Below, one piece after another: positions 56,501 through 64,000 of a DNA stretch of 64,000 bases. The notes under the pieces were generated by a model. The model was not told the DNA's origin, made no database searches, and saw nothing but the letters and a program-made list of their open reading frames with translations. Each line of letters starts with the position of its first letter. Within the stretch, counting starts at the first letter, position 1. Source of the stretch: Nematopogon swammerdamellus (taxonomy: Eukaryota > Arthropoda > Insecta > Lepidoptera > Adelidae); the NCBI GenBank assembly GCA_946902875.1, contig OX336343.1, positions 6,747,754 through 6,811,753 on the forward strand. Direction: 5' to 3'. The position numbers were made by a program, and so were the translations under genes.

Positions 56501-59500
56501 CCAATACTTTCCACCGACACACTTGATGTCGTCATCCCACCTGGTAGTTGGTGTTCCCAAAATGCATTTTCATGTCAATGGGGGCCAGTGTAAGACACGA
56601 TGACTTTAATTGTCGTAAGACACATTCGACCAAAACAAATATAATCTACTGATATAAAAGACCGCTATGTAAAAGAAAGAAAGAGACATTGTAATAGAAA
56701 ATCAGAGGACACATAAAATATATGTACAGTAGGATTTTTTTTTTTATGGAAACTGACACGGTTGGCTACATCACCTACAACATCCGTGATGTCAGCCCAT
56801 AACACCGGGTGAACTAGGTGCCATGTCAGTGCTTCCCCCTTTGATCGTGCCGGCAACACTGAACTGGTCGGAAAACACAGACTAATTATAGCCGTTTGGA
56901 CCGACGTTTCATTCAGTGCGGTGGTACCAACCCGGGCGGGTTAAACCCTACCACTGAGTAAGATTAGGAGGGAAGGGACCTACAGTTTTACGAGGAATCC
57001 GAACCTCGGTCAGCCTCCAACGGTCAACGGTCACCCATCCAAGTACTGACCGCGCCCAGCGTTGCTTAACATTCAATAGCGACAGTTGACTGTCTGCACC
57101 ACTGAGCTATCGAGGCTGACAAAAGGATCTTGATAATCCGGATGAGCAAAAAACCAAGCTATGCCAGATTACAAAGGCGTCCGGATTATAGTATGAAATT
57201 AGTATGAAATTGTTTTATTAATCTGCTTATCCCAAACATCTTCGAATTCGAAGTGTAACTATCACCTTTATTGATCATCTCGAGAAATCGCACTTCGCAC
57301 ACAAGTTACCAAAATATCCTACAACAACTGAAAAGATGATAAACAACACTTCTAGCATTATATTTGGTTGTAGGTATTATGGTAGGTTGCGTGGCTGCAT
57401 AAAATACAACCGATATTAGACAAAAAGTCGCACATGTGTGCCTGGTCGCGGGGCAGTACTGGTGATTGGTAGAGGGATGCGTCGGGCGGTGCACGATCTC
57501 TTTTCTTTTTTTTTTTTTTATGTAAACTGACACGGTTGGCTACATCACCTACAACGTCCGTGATGTCAGCCCATAACACCGGGTGAACTAGGTGCCATGT
57601 CAGTGCTTCCCCCTTTGATCGTGGCGGCTACACTGAACTGGTCGGAAAACAAAAACTATTTACATAGCCGTTTAGACCGACGTTTCATTCAGTGAGGTGG
57701 TATCAACCCGGGCGGGTTAAACCCTACCACCAAGTAAGATTAGGAGGGCAGGGCACCTACAGTTTTACGAGGAATCCGAACCTCGGTCAGCCTCCAACGG
57801 TCAGCGGTCACCCATCCAAGTACTGACCGCACCCAGCGTTGCTTAACATTCAATAGCGACAGTTGACTGTCTGCACCACTGAGCTATCGAGGCTGACAAT
57901 CACATCTCTTGCTGTGCCGCCACCGTCCGTCTCCTCTACCGCCCGCTGCTGTCCGGATTACTGCGGTCATTGAACTATCAGGGGTGCGGGTTAACGAGAC
58001 CCTTTTTTTTTATGCAATCCGGTTGGGGGTGGCTGAGTCAGAGGGGCCAAAGCGCATGCTCCGACCAGCCAATATCACCTCCGAGAAGGGAGGTGCCAGA
58101 GACTTCCCTGGATTGCTGGCTATACTGGACTAGAGAAGAACACAACCGAGGCTGCTATGCGGCCATCTTACATCCAGTACGGTGGTACCAACCAGTCAAC
58201 CCAGTCGGCTACAATTTGAGCCTACCACCTAGTAAGGGGCAAGGGAAGGGACCTACAACCCTACTGTACTTATTATCTGTTTCTTGGAAATAGTATAGAG
58301 AAGGACGAACTTGTTAAGATATGCCTGCAATTGTTAGTATAGAGAAGGACGAACTTGTTAAGATATGTCTGCAGCTCAATTTCCTGTGCTATCCGCTTCT
58401 CCTCCTGTATATTCCAGCGTTTCTTCCTCGCGAGGCGGAGCTGAGACGTGATGTCGTCGCCAAAGTTTAGCTTCTGTTCTCGGGCCAGATCATTTGCTGC
58501 AAAAATTATTGAAACAATGTATTTTTCATTATTTTTAGGTTGCCATCAAAAAATGCGAGGGACCAGGACATACAAACAGACGAGCATTCATAAAATTATT
58601 TCATTGCATTTTTACATCCTTCCAGGATGGAGGGATCCACTGGCTACCGTCGGTGATCCGTCAACAATGTTTTTTTGTTCAAATATTTTCAATGTGCATT
58701 CTTACTCATCTTTCATCCCCCACCGTGATCCCTGAACGAATTTTTTTTTTTTTGCAAATATTTTCTTACTCATCTATCATCCCACACCGACCACTGTCGA
58801 GGACCCCTGAACGAATATATTTTTTTTTTTTTGCAAATATATAAGTAGTAAAAAGTCACCTCTATGTAAGTGCTTAATGGCCTCGTCATAGTAGTCCTGC
58901 TCAACGAGTGCCTGGCCGAGGAAGAAGTGGGCCTTCACCATGCTGGGGTCAAGGTCCAGCGCGCGTCGGCAGTCTTGGCAAGCCGACTCCCAGCGCTTCG
59001 TCTTTATGTAGCAGAGGGCGCGGTTCGTGAAGTATGTCGCCACTGACGGGTTCTTTATCTGTACGAAATGTTGAAGGTGTCACATGATATATGGACAGTG
59101 ATTCAGAACTATTAAGGACTTAGGTTGTACTTTTTTAATCTCACAAAAAACATATTCTGTATGTGACACTGAATTAATTTTTTTAACACATTTATATTTA
59201 ATTATATAATTTTTTTTTTCTAATGTAAAAATTACCAGCACAGTTGTAGGAAAAAATTTTAAAAGTTAATTCTCAAAATAAAAAGTCCCTTTTCAGGAGT
59301 AGAATCACCTCCTCTCAGGTACCTATAATATAACTTTACTATTCTTTATACCCGTGCATCACAGAATGTCTATGGGCACGGTTAGACACCTACTCGTAGG
59401 TGAAATGATGTCGCATTCCATAAAAAAAAAAAATTACAAACATAGTATGCATGGCAGAATCTTCTTATTAACTCTTTGGTTTCCCATAATTAAATTTGTC

Positions 59501-60566
59501 TTACTACCCTTGACTTCCAGGTGTGTGACCTTGAGCGCCGACCTTCACAAACACTCAAAAATGTCTTAGGCCCACTTGCACCAACACAAATTTAATATAT
59601 AAACCAGTTTAACTCGTTAAACTAGCACCCGTTGTATGTGTGAACCGCGTTTAAATCCATAACTCGCTACTTAACTTTAAACTCGTGTTGGTGCAAGACG
59701 CGCTTAAAGTCATTTAATAAACTCTATTCGTGCTAATAGCCAATTAAATTACCTACAAAATGATGTAAAACAAGTGAGGATTGACTTAATTAGAAGAACA
59801 AACGAACTTTTTGAACTCCAGAAAAAAACATACCCCACAATTTTTTTTATTCTTTCTAACCTAAAATCCAAAATTCCCCTTTACATATTATAGCAAGATA
59901 CCAAATTTTAGGTGGAGAACGCTGCCACTAAAACGCCGAACAACATAATGTGCCTATTGTAATTTATCAACAAAAGATAAAAAGAAAAACAAGGATAGTT
60001 TGTCCTTCTAAATAAGTGAATCCTCACTTGTTTTATATTGTTTTGTGGGTAATTTCATTGGCTTTTAATTTTAACTTTATTAAATATTTGATTTGATTTT
60101 ATGTGTGCGCGCCGAATCTCCGCGCGGCGAAAGTGGCCTGGGAGTCAGCGGAGGTAAGCATTATTAATGCCTGGTTGTCAGAGGGGAGCCAACCGGTTAC
60201 CTAATTATGGGAAGCCAAAGGGTTAATTTGCTGGAAGCCAAAGGGTTAAGTCGCGAAATAGCAGAGACAAACAAAGCATATAATGAACTAAGTGGGGATA
60301 AGTGGATGGCCAATAATAAAGAGAACACGACTGCCGGCGTAGACAGGAGTGCAAGGTCATTGGCCTACAATGGAGTCTTCTGGAATAATCATTGTGCTGA
60401 TGTTCACTGTTCCACTGTTCCATGTTAGAAATAGATATACACTCACGATAGCCTTGCTGTAACAGTTGACAGCGTCCTCATAGCGACGGAGGCTGAAGAG
60501 ACGGTTTCCTTGTTCCTTCAGCTCCTTGTCGGACAGATTGGCCGTTGAGTACATGTGTTTGCTCAT
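50395..60566 (-). CDS. STUB1: E3 ubiquitin-protein ligase CHIP (STUB1), complete, seven exons
   Basis: CHIP binds the C-terminal EEVD tails of Hsp70/Hsp90 with its TPR domain and ubiquitinates their clients with its U-box, in the cytosol. Exons 60566-60447, 59058-58860, 58496-58355, 53301-53196, 52237-52181, 51638-51522 and 50520-50395 join in frame to 288 residues, close to the family length of about 290-300. TPR repeats fill residues ~10-115 ([26 protein letters not shown]). Lys17 matches the EEVD-clamp lysine (human K30). A charged helical region follows (residues ~116-205). The U-box is at ~208-282, with His245 and Pro254 matching human H260 and P269. It ends WAIDY. All splice sites are GT-AG. 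The exon 3 donor (GTTCGT) is weak and lies in a 44-bp tandem duplication. The introns, especially intron 3 (5 kb), are full of repeats. Confidence 0.96.
50924..51377 (+). mobile_element. GGGTTCCGT-family element in STUB1 intron 6
   Basis: Starts 'agggttccgtatccggtacg', followed by about 100 bases of (TCTG/TCCG)n at 50970-51065. The body then ends 'gatacggaacccttggttgg' and 'cttggccggtttt'. The reading frames across the tetranucleotide are artefacts. Confidence 0.85.
51522..51638 (-). CDS. STUB1: STUB1 exon 6 (U-box, first half)
   Basis: 39 codons ([20 protein letters not shown] ... RKDIEEHLQ), acceptor ttgcag, donor GTAGCC. Confidence 0.96.
51668..52065 (+). mobile_element. SINE-A fragment with the same ~297-bp insert as 21668-22270
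   Basis: The SINE tail is split at 'cccggtgttatgg' (51715) and resumes at about 52003. The insert starts cacagattact, ends gcctgg and differs from the other copy by a few substitutions and short indels. Lies in STUB1 intron 5. Confidence 0.85.
52181..52237 (-). CDS. STUB1: STUB1 exon 5
   Basis: 19 codons ([19 protein letters not shown]), acceptor gtttcag, donor GTAAGC, phase 0 on both sides. The end of the helical region, leading into the U-box. Confidence 0.93.
52300..52520 (+). mobile_element. SINE-C fragment in STUB1 intron 4
   Basis: Contains 'gtgatattggctggtcgg' and 'ccttcgactcagcagcccat', with a local duplication of 'gtcggcatggtcggtcatgg' and of the 'tttggccccttcg' piece, then an A run. 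Confidence 0.75.
52690..53000 (+). repeat. Unnamed dispersed repeat, copy 1 (STUB1 intron 4)
   Basis: 'tctaaataagtgaaccctca', 'ttgtggggaaattcatt' and 'gggaagccaaggggttaa' recur in order at 59990-60250 in STUB1 intron 1. No coding content. Confidence 0.7.
53196..53301 (-). CDS. STUB1: STUB1 exon 4
   Basis: 1 base plus 35 codons ([20 protein letters not shown] ... KIEDEC), donor GTAAGT-like. Charged linker. Confidence 0.9.
53310..54689. other. STUB1 intron 3, first part
   Basis: AT-rich with T/A runs. A diverged 'tgcgtggcaagggtgggctt' lies near 53824, also seen at 14169. At 54120-54235 is a run of GAGATCTCGG/GCCGAGAATC dyads. No exon between 53302 and 58354 is needed to complete STUB1. Confidence 0.45.
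54690..54820 (+). mobile_element. Degenerate SINE-A fragment
   Basis: 'ccgttcagttcagtgcagtg', 'gacacctagttcaccg', 'tgataggttccata' in order. Much diverged. Confidence 0.6.
55080..55370 (+). mobile_element. Unnamed dispersed repeat, copy 2
   Basis: Plus-strand partner of 32040-32365 (blocks 'taaatctgtaagggatgacc', 'aggatagg', 'gctaagatgtggctctc'). Confidence 0.75.
55480..56020 (-). pseudogene. Jockey-like LINE C-terminal fragment
   Basis: Minus strand, in shifting frames: [20 protein letters not shown] then [20 protein letters not shown] and [19 protein letters not shown]. This order is the C-terminal half of Jockey-like LINE RTs after the catalytic core. At least two frame changes. In STUB1 intron 3. 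Confidence 0.85.
56410..56530 (-). pseudogene. RTE-type LINE C-terminal fragment
   Basis: The minus strand reads an [16 protein letters not shown] sequence, the RTE-type ORF end, as at 18170-18284. Confidence 0.55.
56735..57120 (-). mobile_element. SINE-A, full length with tRNA/5S-like head
   Basis: The clearest head: minus-strand TAGCTCAGTGGTGCAG, then GTTAAGCAACGCTGGGCGCG, GGTCAGTACTTGGATGGGTG and GGTTCGGATTCC, then body and A tail. Very close to the copy 390 bases further on. Confidence 0.92.
57510..57898 (-). mobile_element. SINE-A, full length, near-duplicate neighbour
   Basis: Same subfamily and structure as 56735-57120 in the same orientation. The 5S-like segment is at 57799-57847 and the A-box-like segment at 57873-57889. 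Both lie in STUB1 intron 3. Confidence 0.92.
58003..58265 (-). mobile_element. SINE-C copy
   Basis: Complement of the blocks in 8240-8490 (ggtggctgagtcagaggggc, gctggctatactggactag, agtacggtggtaccaacc). Confidence 0.8.
58291..58378 (-). repeat. 44-bp tandem duplication at the STUB1 exon 3 donor
   Basis: 'tagtatagagaaggacgaac' starts at 58291 and again at 58335. The second (exonic) copy contains the end of exon 3 and its donor. The other copy lies 44 bases downstream in the intron and repeats the same donor-like sequence. It also has 'ttgcag' before a repeated 'catatcttaacaag', so a cryptic acceptor-donor pair is present. Confidence 0.9.
58355..58496 (-). CDS. STUB1: STUB1 exon 3
   Basis: 2 bases, 46 codons and 2 bases. 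[20 protein letters not shown] is strongly conserved in CHIP. The end at 58355 is chosen because it keeps YLNK-LISEDL in register with the CHIP family. The donor AA|GTTCGT is weak. Confidence 0.8.
58860..59058 (-). CDS. STUB1: STUB1 exon 2
   Basis: 66 codons plus 1 base ([20 protein letters not shown] ... DEAIKHLHR), acceptor tacag, donor GTGACT. TPR 2 and 3. Confidence 0.95.
59360..59430 (+). mobile_element. LINE 3' UTR tail
   Basis: 'aatgtctatgggcacggtta' and 'cattccataaaaa' resemble the Jockey-like LINE 3' UTR ends at 21240-21300 and 62340-62375, strongly diverged. Confidence 0.5.
59575..59697. mobile_element. Small MITE with 13-bp perfect TIRs
   Basis: CTTGCACCAACAC (59575-59587) and GTGTTGGTGCAAG (59685-59697) are exact inverses around 97 AT-rich bases. 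In STUB1 intron 1. Confidence 0.85.
59990..60250 (+). repeat. Unnamed dispersed repeat, copy 2 (STUB1 intron 1)
   Basis: Matches 52690-53000 in block order. The tail 'ggaagccaaagggttaa' is tandemly duplicated at 60210-60249. Confidence 0.7.
60447..60566 (-). CDS. STUB1: STUB1 exon 1
   Basis: 40 codons ([20 protein letters not shown] ... YSKAI), donor GTGAGT, phase 0. Begins the first TPR. Confidence 0.95.
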
Positions 60567-61120
60567 CTTGTTTTACTACAGCTGCTGGCAGTGCACTAGC
60601 GCCAAAGCATTGCCCTCATTTGCTTTTGAACGGACAATGATGAACGAAAGATTCCCTATCTTTTCTGTTACCGTAAGTACTTAGTACACAAAGCAAAAAT
60701 CTAATAAAAATTGCGTTTTGACGCGCTCACTCACTCAGCAGTCAGCTCAGAGTCAAACGTCAAATTTCAAATGTCAATGGAACGTCATTACGTCAACATG
60801 ACAGCCAGAATTTCGTGCACAAAGTAAATTGACATACCAGAATTGGGTTGTGAAACGTATTTATTTTTAAATTAATAATTACACATTTTAATAGGAATTA
60901 CACATTAAAATAGGAAACAAAAATAAAACTAATTAGAATTAAATTAACCTAATCAAGAACTAAAACTAATTAAGGCTGCAGCGCTAGTGAAGCATAATCA
61001 TTATATTGTAATAGCACAAAATTATGAAATGATTCCTTTCGCTGTGGAAACATTAGGCCCCTGGTCAGCTGAAGCAAAGTCTCTCTGCAAGGATTTAGGC
61101 AGTCGACTGATAGAAGTGTC

Positions 61121-61640
61121 CGGGGAGCATATTTCCATAGTCCACTAGGCGAAGTGCTCTGATTGGTCGTTCTCAATTTTGCGGGAAAATTTAAGTTTCG
61201 GAAGTATTTTCGAAAATAAAGTTTTTTAGTTGATTATAAAAAAAAACCTTAACCTAATTTTAACACCCTAACATAACTTAACAAAAAAAAGGAAGAAATT
61301 TCAATTTCGGAAGTATTTTCGAAAATATTTTCGAAAATAAAGTGTTTTAGGTGGTTATAAAAAAATAACCTTAACCTAATTTTAACACCCTAACATTGTT
61401 TAAAAAAAAAACAAAAAAAAAAATTGTGGGACTCGACTCGAACCCATGGTCAAAAAATACAAATCCTACACCATACCACTGAGCTACGAAATCATATAAA
61501 CGACATAACGAATATCGGATTCACTAGGTTCGCTGGGAGTGCCGGAGGCGGAGCCAGACGAAATTTAAATTTTCCGCCAAACTGGCATCGACCAATCAGC
61601 ATCATTCGCCTAGTGGAATATGGATTTATGCGTCCGGGGA
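61121..61640. mobile_element. TIR element with internal tRNA-like promoter, copy 3
   Basis: Left TIR GCATATTTCCATAGTCCACT with inverse at 61605-61632. Minus-strand tRNA-like segment 61492-61426 has TAGCTCAGTGGTATGG and GGTTCGAGTC. The left half is internally duplicated (ttcggaagtattttcgaaaa twice, about 120 bases apart). Confidence 0.8.
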
Positions 61641-61699
61641 GGCCCGAGCTGGGGCCTACCTCTCTCAGCGCATTAGTCTGGCCATACAGAGGGCTAGCA

Positions 61700-62115
61700 G
61701 GCCGTCGGTTCGGGCAGGGCAGGGCTATTCGCAGGTACGCCAAACATAGATTAAATTAACTAAAAACTCGTAGGTTTGCCAAACAGAGATTATTAAATGA
61801 GAACTAGGAGTGTCCTATTTGATTTCCTGCGAATAGATCTACCAGGTGGGACAGTGCTATTCGCAGGTATGAAGTATTCGTAGGTACGACGAACTGCACT
61901 ATGCGAGTTGGTTTAAAAAAAAAATAACCAGGGTTAATTTAACCCTAACCTAATGTTGATGCGGCGCATGTCGTTTTTGTTACGTTTCGTTGAAAACTCC
62001 CATAGTGCAGTTTGCATACCTGCATGCAGGTTTACCTGCGAATAGACTAGACATGCCCGATCGGACAGGGCTATTCGCAGGTACACCTGCATGCAGGTAT
62101 ACCTGCGAATAGACA
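61700..62115. repeat. Cluster of CTATTCGCAGGTA motifs in both orientations
   Basis: CTATTCGCAGGTA occurs near 61725, 61858 and 62071 and its inverse near 61823, 62032 and 62100. At 62071-62112 the two face each other around ACCTGCATGCAGGT, giving a 42-bp near-perfect palindrome (about two mismatches). Confidence 0.85.
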
Positions 62116-62375
62116 CTTCCAGTCGGTTCTGCAGATCTTTCCTCCACCCACAGAACTGGTAAACTCTGGAACGCTCTCCCTGCCCAGCCCACATATTTCC
62201 CCCAAGTATAGTCTCGGGTCCTTCAAGAGAGGCGTGAATAGGCACCTGTCACGCTGGCATGGCATTCGCACGTAACCAAACACGTAACCGCCGCGTACGA
62301 CCGAATGATCATGGACGTCGTTAGACACCTTATGGGTGGCTCGGCGCCACATGTCTCCCTTTCTATATAAAAAAA
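62095..62375 (+). mobile_element. Jockey-like LINE 3' end
   Basis: Blocks 'ctctggaacgctctccctgc', 'agtctcgggtccttcaagag', 'acaccttatgggtggctcgg' and an A-rich end, as in 15046-15245 and 34205-34370. Confidence 0.8.
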
Positions 62376-62419
62376 GGTAAGTTTAGGTATAACATTAATC
62401 CCCGGAATTAGCAGCTTCG

Positions 62420-62860
62420 GTAGCTCGGCGGTGCGATGGTGCGATGCAAAGTCGCTCAGCGTGCTATGGAAAGAGCAAATGCTAGGCATCTATTTGATCT
62501 ACGGTTATAAAAGAACTAAAATAGTCGAAATTGCTAAGACAATTAGAAAGAAAGAAAGTAAGAAAGAAATTAGCAAGCTGAAATGGCAGTGGGCTGGGCA
62601 CATCTGTCGCAGACCCGACAACCGACGTGTGCTCGAGCTCGAATGGAGGCCACATACAAGCTAACGTAGCGTGGGACGCCCACGCCCACTATTCTGTGCC
62701 CACGCACCAGCTAGGTGTACATACGACCTAAAAAGGTAGCCGGGAGTGGATGGATCAAAAGAGCAGAAGGCCACTTATGGTGGCGTGCCTTGGGAGAGGG
62801 CTATGTCCAGCAGAGGACCGATATGGCTTGATCATGATGATCGGGACGGGATGACGGAAC
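62420..62860 (+). pseudogene. RTE-type LINE C-terminal fragment
   Basis: Encodes KEISKLKWQWAGHICRRPDN and RRVLELEWRPHT, the conserved 'KLKWQWAGH ... W-R-P' region of RTE-type LINE ORFs. It continues with many stops to a 'gaccgatatggcttgatcat' 3' end. Confidence 0.85.
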
Positions 62861-62861
62861 C

Positions 62862-63155
62862 CTATTACTAAGCCTACGCCGTCTGTCTGTCTGTCTGCCT
62901 GTCCGAGACCTGTATCTCTTGAACCGTAATAGATAGCCCGTTGAATTTTTCACAGAATATGTGTTATTATGGCCGATATAACAACAAATAATAAAAATAA
63001 GAAAAAGGTAAAAAATTCACGCGGGTCCCCATGCAAGAAACTAAAAAGTGTATGCGCGCCATCTACCGAAAAGAGTATGAAGCATTTTAACAGACAGACA
63101 GACAGACAGACGGCGTAGGCTTAGTAATAGGGTCCCGTACCGGATACGGAACCCT
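62862..63155. mobile_element. Fold-back composite of two GGGTTCCGT-element halves
   Basis: The left segment 'tactaagcctacgccg' plus (TCTG)n is inverted at 63085-63140 ((CAGA)n then 'cggcgtaggcttagta' and 'gggtcccgtaccgg'). The middle matches the body at 51110-51245. Confidence 0.75.
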
Positions 63156-63159
63156 AAAA

Positions 63160-63583
63160 AAAACGTTTATTGCAATATTTTCATGTAAAAGTAGTTACCT
63201 ATGTACCTACATAGTTCTTTTGAGTGGCATTATCTAAATAGGAGCATGATCACAATCTAAATAGATATCTACATGTTTGCTCGATACTATCAGGCAGGAT
63301 TCAGGGAATTTGTAACTTTTAACGAGCAGTTGAACTCGAAACTACCCTCATAGACATATTAAAGGTGAAGCATTTCCAATATCCACTAATATTGATCACA
63401 TGACAGAGTTCACTCACGTGCAAAGCAGTGTACTTTACAGGGAAGGGTCAATCAATTTACCAGTGAATAGACTTGTGTGGTTGGTGTTGTTATGATTGTG
63501 ACAATTGAGACCGCGCCGACAGAGACGTACGCAACGGCTAGCGGCTCCCGTGTATTCCATATTCAAACAGCTGTCAGGCGACC
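63160..63583 (+). promoter_or_regulatory. Upstream region and probable 5' leader of gene 3
   Basis: Non-repetitive AT-rich sequence becoming moderately GC-rich from about 63500 to the start codon, consistent with a promoter and leader. Start site not determinable. Confidence 0.35.
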
Positions 63584-64000
63584 ATGTCGCTCGACGCTGC
63601 TGGTCATCTTTCGTACAAACCAGTTTTTAATAAAATCGTGTTCTGCCGTCTCCTAGCGTTTCTATTGCTATTTTCGTCTGCTGCGGGAGTTTATTTCGTC
63701 CTGAAAACTACACCCCTCGAGGATGAATCTGTCATGCCGAAACCGGTGATACCAAACTTCTATACAAAGTTGGAAGGTGTTCAACCCGAGGAGAGGGACG
63801 TATTTCAAGATTTTAGAACGTCTTTCTTGCCACCGGAGGAGACAGTGGTTCCGGACGCGCAAGCGCCGCGTACAAAACGGAATGTCTTGGGGAGCAATTT
63901 TTCGAGCAGTTTAGTATGGTTTGGCGAGGCCAAACAGATTCCAGCGAGAACGAAGAGAACTACTAAAAAGTTACCAATCAGTGCAGAGCACGAATCACAA
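63584..64000 (+). CDS. Gene 3: signal-anchored protein with two RTKR motifs (5' part, cut by window end)
   Basis: The ATG at 63584 has a good context (gcgaccATG) and the frame stays open for 139 codons to the window edge. A short 17-residue N-terminus is followed by one hydrophobic span at about residues 18-40 (VFCRLLAFLLLFSSAAGVYF). This fits a type II anchor or a signal peptide with a long n-region. Residues 96-99 and 122-125 both read RTKR, the furin-type R-X-K/R-R site, 26 residues apart. N105 in NFS is a possible N-glycosylation site. The sequence between is acidic and proline-rich. I do not recognise the family. No donor or stop is seen, so this exon extends beyond the window. Confidence 0.75.
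   Translation, partial: MSLDAAGHLSYKPVFNKIVFCRLLAFLLLFSSAAGVYFVLKTTPLEDESVMPKPVIPNFYTKLEGVQPEERDVFQDFRTSFLPPEETVVPDAQAPRTKRNVLGSNFSSSLVWFGEAKQIPARTKRTTKKLPISAEHESQ

Noticed and set aside
57799..57847. A genuine 5S rRNA gene
   Set aside because: Only the internal control region is 5S-like; both 5S ends are missing and the block sits inside a repeated SINE.

Overview
The window reads as nuclear DNA of a lepidopteran (moth or butterfly). It is AT-rich and intron-rich. It is packed with insect-type non-LTR retrotransposon ends, tRNA-like SINEs, TIR elements and the 'GGGTTCCGT ... TCTGTCTGTC' repeat family typical of Lepidoptera. No species can be named from sequence alone. No bacterial operon, CRISPR array, intact tRNA/rRNA gene or virus-like gene was seen.

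Three host protein genes are supported. (1) Plus strand, about 10.2-41.3 kb: a gene for a protein with two membrane spans. Its conserved part lies in exons at 35809-35961, 40013-40311 and 40865-41258. Up to three candidate first exons (10232, 11371 and 33494) all end in phase 0. I cannot name the family. (2) Minus strand, 60566-50395: a complete seven-exon STUB1/CHIP gene (TPR plus U-box ubiquitin ligase) whose exons join in frame to 288 residues. (3) Plus strand, 63584 to the window end: the first 139 codons of a signal-anchored protein with two RTKR furin-type motifs, cut by the window edge. Gene 1 and STUB1 converge on a gene-free interval (41.4-50.3 kb). STUB1 and gene 3 are divergent, with 3 kb between them.

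Layout: 0-6.3 kb is mobile-element territory with an almost intact CR1/Jockey-group LINE (minus strand) facing a truncated copy of itself. 6.3-10 kb holds a hairpin element and SINEs. 10-11.5 kb is a GC-rich promoter and first-exon region. 11.6-14.06 kb is an intronic satellite. 14-35.8 kb is a long intron filled with SINE, LINE and TIR debris, a 750-bp inverted repeat, a four-unit ~310-bp array and a head-to-head 67-bp array. 35.8-41.4 kb holds the coding 3' half of gene 1. 41.4-50.3 kb is intergenic. 50.4-60.6 kb is STUB1 with repeat-filled introns. 60.6-63.6 kb is intergenic and repeat-rich.

The most unusual material is in the repeats. One SINE family has a head that looks like a tRNA/5S rRNA hybrid. 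A second family has terminal inverted repeats but carries a tRNA-like Pol III promoter inside. Two distant loci carry the same ~300-bp insert at the same site in a SINE. Family labels used here (SINE-A, SINE-C, SINE-D) are mine.
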